A stretch of 11,583 bases of DNA, from the NCBI GenBank assembly GCA_030641465.1, contig DAOWHK010000003.1:1-11583 (forward strand), read 5' to 3'. The notes beneath the pieces were generated by a model. It ran no database searches. It saw only the letters and a program-made list of their open reading frames with translations, and was not told the origin of the DNA. Position 1 is the stretch's first letter; every line of letters begins with the position of its first letter. This document shows, in pieces, positions 7,835-11,583 of the stretch. Origin of the DNA: Parachlamydiales bacterium (GTDB lineage Bacteria; Chlamydiota; Chlamydiia; Chlamydiales; Simkaniaceae). The position numbers and the translations under genes were made by a program.

Positions 7835-7864
7835 AAGTAGGCCCCTCGCGGTACTTATTTTTTT
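7835..7864 (+). terminator. Probable Rho-independent terminator of the small membrane-protein gene
   Basis: AAGTA (7835-7839) pairs with TACTT (7852-7856) around a GC-rich core that can add a CC/GG pair, and the sequence continues as ATTTTTTT to 7864. It starts 2 bp after the stop codon of the small gene. Part of the T tract and the last pairing bases belong to the duplicated typA 3' end that begins at 7855. Confidence 0.6.
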
Positions 7865-7926
7865 CGTTTGCGCTCGACTTCTGTAAGATATTGCTTTCTA
7901 ATACGAAGATAGTTCGGGGTAATTTC
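7855..7926 (-). pseudogene. 72-bp duplicate of the 3' end of typA
   Basis: This stretch matches 8310-8381, the end of typA, at 70 of 72 positions in the same orientation, with a 455-bp offset. Homology begins exactly at the TAA stop codon and ends after codon 23 upstream of it. Beyond both borders the sequences are unrelated. On the minus strand it encodes EITPNYLRIRKQYLTEVER plus KRKK and a stop. The two differences from typA are one silent change and one Phe-to-Tyr change. The frame continues upstream for 11 codons to a stop at 7962-7960 and has no start codon, so it is not a gene by itself. It is either a remnant of a second typA copy or a by-product of recombination in this spacer. Confidence 0.85.
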
Positions 7927-7960
7927 ATTGCACGGACCATAATGCTTAGAAAACGCTGAT

Positions 7961-8090
7961 TAACTTCGCTGTTTCAACTTCAGTGCCTTTGTGGGAGTTT
8001 TTTTCAAACCACTAATTATAAGTAGCTAGCCTGTTGCTCCAAAAATAATTTTTTTTCAAAAATCAATCTAATGTTGAAACAACGGAGTTA
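7961..8090. repeat. 130-bp segment bounded by an imperfect 18-bp inverted repeat
   Basis: TAACTTCGCTGTTTCAAC at 7961-7978 pairs with GTTGAAACAACGGAGTTA at 8073-8090: 16 Watson-Crick pairs, one T/G and one C/A mismatch. The enclosed 94 bp has no open frame of note. Size and AT-rich interior resemble a miniature inverted-repeat element, but I see no convincing target-site duplication at the borders. A long-range RNA hairpin is the alternative. Confidence 0.55.
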
Positions 8091-8179
8091 TACACAAACC
8101 AAATCAACCTTTAGATTTTCCTGCATCGCCCCTATCCATAAATAGGACCTGCTTCAGAGAGTCTCAACCTTGGCTTCCT

Positions 8180-8201
8180 GACTTTGGAAAAAACCCAAGT
8201 C
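8180..8201. repeat. Short hairpin, 8-bp stem with one mismatch
   Basis: GACTTTGG (8180-8187) and CCCAAGTC (8194-8201) pair at 7 of 8 positions around an A6 loop. Smaller hairpins flank it: CCTAT/ATAGG at 8131-8146 and CTTCC/GGAAG at 8228-8240. Together they suggest structure in this spacer, with no identified role. Confidence 0.4.
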
Positions 8202-8266
8202 TTGAATCAGTATGTGTATAAGCAGAGCTTCCTTTGGAAGAGATAACTATTAAAAAATAGGATATC

Positions 8267-8293
8267 CACGCAGCAAATAAAATTTGATGCGTG
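8267..8293 (-). terminator. Probable typA terminator hairpin
   Basis: CACGCA (8267-8272) pairs with TGCGTG (8288-8293), and inside it CAAAT pairs with ATTTG around a 3-base loop. This gives an 11-bp stem with a single G/A mismatch, 16 bp after the typA stop codon. On the minus strand a T6 tract follows only after about 9 bases, so it is not a textbook intrinsic terminator, but it is the strongest hairpin downstream of typA. Confidence 0.55.
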
Positions 8294-8309
8294 AAGTAAT
8301 TGACTGAGA

Positions 8310-10121
8310 TTATTTTTTTCGTTTGCGCTCGACTTCTGTAAGATATTGCTTTCTAATACGGAGAAAGTTCGGGGTAATTTCTACGAATTCATCATCTTGA
8401 ATCCAATCAATTGCCTGTTCCAGATTAAAGACTCGAGCAGGTATTAGAACAATATTTTCATCAGTGCCTGATGCGCGAACGTTTGTAAGTTTTTTCTCTC
8501 TTGTAATATTTACAAGAAGATCATTTTCTCGAGCATGCTCTCCGATAATCATTCCCTCGTAAACTTCGTCACCAGCTTTTACAAAAAGTGTTCCTCGTTC
8601 TTGAATTGTGAAAGCTGCGTAGGCAGTGACCCTCCCTTGATTCATGGATATCAATGATCCATTTTTTCGGGTCGGAATATCACCTTTCCAAGGAGAGAAA
8701 CTGTCAAAAAGGGAGGTGATAATTCCTTGCCCTTTCGTCATTGTTAAAAAGTCATTACGGAAGCCAATTAATCCTCTTGTAGGAATGATAAATTCCATAG
8801 AGGTTACCATATGTTCATTTGTGCTCAAGTTTTGCATTTCCCCTTTGCGCTGACTAAGCTTTTCAATTACAGCTCCGGTAAATTCATCAGGAAGTTCTAG
8901 ATGTGCATGTTCAAGCGGTTCATTTTTTACTCCCTCGATTTGTTTGATAATGACTTGAGGCTTAGTGATTAAAAATTCAAAGCCCTCACGTCTCATGGCT
9001 TCTAGGACAACTGATAGGTGAAGTTCTCCTCTGCCAGACATTCTAATAACATCATCTTGGCCACCGACTTCTTCGATAGTTAGTGAAATATTTGCTCTTT
9101 TTTCCTTATTCAAACGATCTCTTAGCTTGTTCATAGTCACGTGTTTTCCATCTTTGCCAACAAATGGACCGCCATTTACAACAACATTAATGGAAAGAGT
9201 AGGTTCACTAAGTGTGATTGGGGGTAGTTGTGTGATGTGACCGGGTGTGCAAAGGGTGTCACCAATCATAACTTCTGGCATTCCTGAGATGCTGACAATA
9301 TCTCCGACTCCAGCCTCATCCATTTCTACTTTTTTTAGACCGTGATAACCCTCAATTTTGACAACTTTATGATTAGTTGGATGACCATCTTTTCCAATAA
9401 GAGCGATCTCTTGACCTTTTTTTACGATCCCTTCGAGAATTCTGCCGGTGGCTCCCCGTCCAATGAAATCATCATAGGAAAGTGTTGTAGCCTGCATTAG
9501 GAAAGGTAGATCTAAATTTCCAGAAGGTGCAGGAGCTTTCTCAGTGATGAGTTCAAAAAGAGGTTCCATATCTTTTTTTTCATCGCCCAGTTTTTTGAGT
9601 GCATAGCCCTCGAGGCCGGATACATAACAATAGGAAAAGTCAAGTTGCTCATCATTTGCGCCAAGTTCTACAAAGAGGTCGAAAGTTTTATTGAGCGCTT
9701 CATCAGGATTTGCATGTGGACGATCGATTTTATTTAAGATAACAATAGGGCAAAGGCCCATTTTTAGTGCGCAGGAAAGAACAAAACGAGTTTGAGGCAT
9801 AGGACCTTCTTGGGCATCTACGAGAAGAAGTACCGAATTAACCATCCCTAAAATGCGCTCGACCTCTCCGGAAAAATCCGCATGACCCGGCGTGTCAATA
9901 ATATTTATTTTAAAATCGTTATGATAAAGACTAGTATGTTTTGCAAAAATGGTAATCCCACGTTCTTTTTCAAGCTCATAGCTATCCATGGCTCGTTCTG
10001 CTATGACTTCATTTTCCCGAAACACTGCAGAGGCGTGTAAAAGGCTATCGAGGAGAGTGGTTTTTCCATGATCAATGTGGGCGATAATGGCAATATTACG
10101 AATTTTTTCTGGTTTGTACAT
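8310..10121 (-). CDS. typA: Ribosome-associated GTPase TypA/BipA
   Basis: Translational GTPase of the EF-G/LepA group that binds the ribosome; in the family it is linked to 50S subunit assembly and stress or low-temperature growth. The length of 603 residues is normal and the protein looks complete. GTPase motifs are visible: G1 AHIDHGKTTL at 14-23, G2 ERGITI at 53-58, G3 DTPGHADF at 76-83, G4 NKID at 130-133, and a G5-position SGLEG at 168-172. Domain II, the EF-G-like III and V domains and the TypA-specific C-terminus follow, including GRGELHLSV, PTRGLIGFRNDF and ARENDLLVNITREKKLTN. ATG at 10121 gives the expected MYKPEKIRNIAIIAHID start, though no Shine-Dalgarno is evident. It is monocistronic and divergent from dciA. 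The last 24 codons are duplicated at 7855-7926. LepA and EF-G are excluded by the TypA-specific C-terminal blocks. Confidence 0.97.
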   Translation of the reverse strand: MYKPEKIRNIAIIAHIDHGKTTLLDSLLHASAVFRENEVIAERAMDSYELEKERGITIFAKHTSLYHNDFKINIIDTPGHADFSGEVERILGMVNSVLLLVDAQEGPMPQTRFVLSCALKMGLCPIVILNKIDRPHANPDEALNKTFDLFVELGANDEQLDFSYCYVSGLEGYALKKLGDEKKDMEPLFELITEKAPAPSGNLDLPFLMQATTLSYDDFIGRGATGRILEGIVKKGQEIALIGKDGHPTNHKVVKIEGYHGLKKVEMDEAGVGDIVSISGMPEVMIGDTLCTPGHITQLPPITLSEPTLSINVVVNGGPFVGKDGKHVTMNKLRDRLNKEKRANISLTIEEVGGQDDVIRMSGRGELHLSVVLEAMRREGFEFLITKPQVIIKQIEGVKNEPLEHAHLELPDEFTGAVIEKLSQRKGEMQNLSTNEHMVTSMEFIIPTRGLIGFRNDFLTMTKGQGIITSLFDSFSPWKGDIPTRKNGSLISMNQGRVTAYAAFTIQERGTLFVKAGDEVYEGMIIGEHARENDLLVNITREKKLTNVRASGTDENIVLIPARVFNLEQAIDWIQDDEFVEITPNFLRIRKQYLTEVERKRKK

Positions 10122-10149
10122 TAGATTTTCACTATTTTTGAGTTAATTT

Positions 10150-10178
10150 ATATTAAGTCTACCTAAGAATCTTATTAA
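10150..10178 (-). promoter_or_regulatory. Candidate typA promoter
   Basis: On the minus strand TTAATA (10178-10173) and TAATAT (10155-10150) are separated by 17 bp. Each matches its consensus hexamer at about 4 positions. The implied start point is some 20 nt ahead of the typA ATG, giving a short leader. Found by eye in an AT-rich region, so chance matches are possible. Confidence 0.4.
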
Positions 10179-10229
10179 ACTCCAGGAGTCTTTTTTCTTA
10201 TTTTAATAGGGTGTAATAACTTTAGAAGC

Positions 10230-10259
10230 AACACGTAACCTGATTCAGGATTTGGTGTT
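10230..10259 (+). other. Compound stem-loop in the typA-dciA spacer
   Basis: AACAC (10230-10234) pairs with GTGTT (10255-10259). Inside it AA pairs with TT, and CCTG (10239-10242) pairs with CAGG (10246-10249) around an ATT loop, for about 11 pairs with a small internal loop and a bulge. It stands 15 nt before the terminator-like hairpin at 10275-10296, so the two together could be the 3' half of a short RNA. Confidence 0.4.
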
Positions 10260-10274
10260 AAATGAAAATTTTTT

Positions 10275-10296
10275 GCGATTTTTTGATCGCTTTTTT
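10275..10296 (+). terminator. Terminator-like hairpin pointing toward dciA
   Basis: GCGAT (10275-10279) and ATCGC (10286-10290) pair perfectly around a 6-base loop and are followed at once by T6 (10291-10296). This is the form of an intrinsic terminator on the plus strand. No protein gene lies upstream on this strand within the spacer, so it would end either a small RNA or an early transcript leading toward dciA. Confidence 0.5.
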
Positions 10297-10321
10297 GTGC
10301 TTCTCTTGATACCATCTCGCT

Positions 10322-10327
10322 TATAAA
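10322..10327 (+). promoter_or_regulatory. Candidate -10 element for dciA-gyrB
   Basis: TATAAA lies about 48 bp before the chosen dciA ATG and downstream of the terminator-like hairpin, so a promoter here would escape that terminator. No convincing -35 hexamer is found at 16-18 bp; a TTGATA nearby is spaced too closely. Weak evidence. Confidence 0.28.
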
Positions 10328-10375
10328 ACCTTGCTATTTTGGAGTCTCTCATTTATATTCTGGAAATGTATTAGT

Positions 10376-10714
10376 ATGAAAAAACTCATTAAAAGAGTCC
10401 CTAAGAATTATCAAGGTTTGAAGCCAACAGGCCGAGAAATCAAAATTCTTTTGCCGATGATTTTAGATCATTATGATCAGCAATTTAATCTTAAGTCGGA
10501 AAGGGTTTTGGATGCATGGAAGGAGATTGTTGGAGACCAAATTGCTAGTATGAGCTCTGCGACAAGTTTTGATGCTGGAATTATTAAAGTGAAGGTTAAG
10601 AATTCCACGTTGCTAAGTCTTCTCGTAAATCATGAGAGCGTAAGATTGCTCAAAATATTTAAAGAAAGGTTCCCTTCACATCAGATAAAAAAAATCCTCT
10701 TCAACATAGGGTAA
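10376..10714 (+). CDS. dciA: DUF721 / DciA-like protein, probable replicative helicase-loading factor
   Basis: Small DUF721-family protein. The family includes DciA, the helicase operator that delivers DnaB to the origin in bacteria lacking DnaC or DnaI. I chose ATG 10376 (112 residues). The open frame extends back to TTG at 10331, but the added 15 residues are hydrophobic, have no ribosome binding site and sit on the -10 to leader region. The core reads [17 protein letters not shown] (44-60, with the conserved W48 and G53), followed by [19 protein letters not shown] and [10 protein letters not shown], the usual beta-strand then helix pattern. The family commonly has an aromatic-containing segment after the second strand (SSAWAQEL-like); here it is [11 protein letters not shown] without the tryptophan. 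gyrB follows after 22 bp, probably in the same transcript, as in Chlamydia and Mycobacterium as I recall them. The helicase-loading role is family inference. Confidence 0.8.
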   Translation: MKKLIKRVPKNYQGLKPTGREIKILLPMILDHYDQQFNLKSERVLDAWKEIVGDQIASMSSATSFDAGIIKVKVKNSTLLSLLVNHESVRLLKIFKERFPSHQIKKILFNIG

Positions 10715-10736
10715 AAACAACACAAGGTTTTGTTTA

Positions 10737-11583
10737 ATGGCAAAAGATCAAGAGTATAATGCAAGTTCGATTACGGTTTTAGAAGGGCTTCAAGCTGTTC
10801 GGGAAAGACCTGGGATGTATATCGGAGACACCAATACAAACGGTCTTCATCAGCTTGTATATGAGGTTGTTGACAACTGTATCGATGAAGCAATGGCTGG
10901 GTTCTGCAGTAATATTTCTGTATGCATTCATGAAGATAACTCTATTTCTGTTGAAGATGATGGGCGAGGCATTCCAATTGGGAAGCATGAGCAAGAGTCA
11001 AAAAAACAAGGGCGCGACGTTTCAGCTGTTGAAGTTGTTATGACAATTCTTCATGCCGGAGGTAAATTTGATAAAGACACCTATAAAGTTTCCGGTGGAT
11101 TGCACGGCGTCGGCGTTTCTTGTGTAAATGCTGTCTCTAAAAAAATGCTTGTTGAGGTATTTAAAGCTAACAAAAGTCATTTGATCGAATTTTCAAAAGG
11201 GAAGGTTGTAAAACCCCTGAAGTTCTCTGGAGACACTGAAAAAAAAGGAACAAAAGTTACTTTTTGGCCAGATGATACAATTTTTGAAATTCTAGTATTT
11301 GATTACGATATATTGCTTAAACGTTTAAGAGAGCTAGCTTTTTTGAATCGCGGCATTACGATTACATTTAAAGACGATAGAGATCCAGGTCATGAAGAAG
11401 TGGTTTTTCATTATGAAGGGGGACTGGTCTCGTTTGTGTCTTATCTCAATGAAAATAAGACCCCACTTTTTGAAAGTCCAGTATATGTAAATGGCCAAAG
11501 AGAACTTGATGATGGTCCATTTGAGTTTGAAATGGCTTTGCAGTGGAATACAACATATTCTGAAAACATCTATTCTTTTGTGA
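10737..11583 (+). CDS. gyrB: DNA gyrase subunit B, N-terminal part (runs off the right edge)
   Basis: ATPase subunit of DNA gyrase, which introduces negative supercoils with GyrA. The frame opens at ATG 10737, with AAGG 9 nt upstream, and stays open for 282 codons to the window end, so it is partial at the 3' side. GHKL ATPase motifs are intact: E43 and N47 in [11 protein letters not shown] (E. coli Glu42 and Asn46), D74 in DDGRGIP (E. coli Asp73), then LHAGGKF at 105-111 and [13 protein letters not shown] at 120-132. The second, transducer subdomain has begun by about residue 220, ending in the window near the [13 protein letters not shown] block. The catalytic QTK loop and Toprim domain are outside. 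ParE and a second GyrB paralogue share the fold. The [19 protein letters not shown] start and the dciA neighbour favour the main gyrB. Confidence 0.95.
   Translation, partial: MAKDQEYNASSITVLEGLQAVRERPGMYIGDTNTNGLHQLVYEVVDNCIDEAMAGFCSNISVCIHEDNSISVEDDGRGIPIGKHEQESKKQGRDVSAVEVVMTILHAGGKFDKDTYKVSGGLHGVGVSCVNAVSKKMLVEVFKANKSHLIEFSKGKVVKPLKFSGDTEKKGTKVTFWPDDTIFEILVFDYDILLKRLRELAFLNRGITITFKDDRDPGHEEVVFHYEGGLVSFVSYLNENKTPLFESPVYVNGQRELDDGPFEFEMALQWNTTYSENIYSFV

Larger units (their letters stand above)
7833..8309. other. 477-bp gene-free stretch between the small membrane-protein gene and typA
   Basis: No credible coding region is seen on either strand; reading frames are short and broken by stops. 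In order it holds a terminator, the 72-bp typA duplicate, an 18-bp inverted repeat spanning 7961-8090, four short hairpins between 8131 and 8293 and a probable typA terminator. The rest is unexplained. The mix of a duplicated gene end, long inverted repeat and broken frames looks like the scar of a mobile element or of a deleted duplication. I recognise no transposase. Confidence 0.6.

Noticed and set aside
7927..7962. Eleven codons in frame with the typA duplicate, read as a possible transposase tail
   Set aside because: They are ended upstream by a stop, have no start codon and show no resemblance I can defend to a known transposase.
8071..8145. A 24-codon plus-strand frame starting with ATG at 8071
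   Set aside because: There is no ribosome binding site, it overlaps the inverted-repeat arm, and it continues only as a frame broken by stops. Nothing indicates translation.
8140..8200. Minus-strand GTCAGGAAGCC and GAAGCAGG segments resembling the SRP RNA loop region
   Set aside because: The conserved signal-recognition-particle core with its GGAA tetraloop stem is not present as a contiguous block, and the flanks do not pair as in 4.5S RNA.
10183..10198. ACTC-CAG-GAGT followed by T6 as a further terminator
   Set aside because: The stem has only 4 pairs with a 3-base loop, too weak to claim, and it lies in an AT-rich stretch where T runs are common.
10331..10375. TTG-initiated extension of the DUF721 frame
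   Set aside because: The added residues are hydrophobic and unlike the family, no ribosome binding site precedes the TTG, and the region looks like promoter and leader.

Overview
This is an AT-rich bacterial window. It carries a nearly complete classical (chorismate to isochorismate to o-succinylbenzoate) menaquinone operon on the minus strand, then a small membrane-protein gene, typA/bipA, a DUF721/DciA-like gene and the 5' part of gyrB. DUF721 directly ahead of gyrB is, as I recall, the arrangement in Chlamydia (CT191-CT190); it also occurs in Mycobacterium. With the low GC and protein character this makes an amoeba- or arthropod-associated member of the Chlamydiota my best guess. That placement is inference and was not tested by any search.

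Region 1 (1-7511, minus strand) reads, in transcription order, menG/ubiE, menF, menD, menH, menB, menA, menC, menE. Neighbours overlap by 4 to 20 bases or are separated by 1 to 3, which indicates one translationally coupled transcript. MenF makes isochorismate, MenD and MenH make SHCHC, MenC dehydrates it to o-succinylbenzoate, MenE activates that to the CoA thioester, MenB closes the ring to DHNA-CoA, MenA prenylates DHNA at the membrane and MenG methylates it to menaquinone. Only a DHNA-CoA thioesterase is absent from the cluster. menE runs off the left edge; only its first 61 codons are present.

Region 2 (7512-8309) holds a short divergent promoter region with an A10 tract, a 67-residue two-helix membrane protein on the plus strand with its own terminator, and about 480 bp without a gene. 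That stretch is unusual. It begins with a 72-bp near-perfect duplicate of the 3' end of typA, then has an 18-bp inverted repeat spanning 130 bp, then a run of small hairpins, and ends with a probable typA terminator.

Region 3 (8310-11583) holds typA on the minus strand. A 254-bp divergent spacer follows, with a stem-loop and a terminator-like hairpin pointing toward dciA (a possible small RNA or leader). Then come a dciA-like gene and gyrB on the plus strand; gyrB is open at the right edge. These genes serve translation/ribosome assembly, helicase loading and DNA supercoiling.
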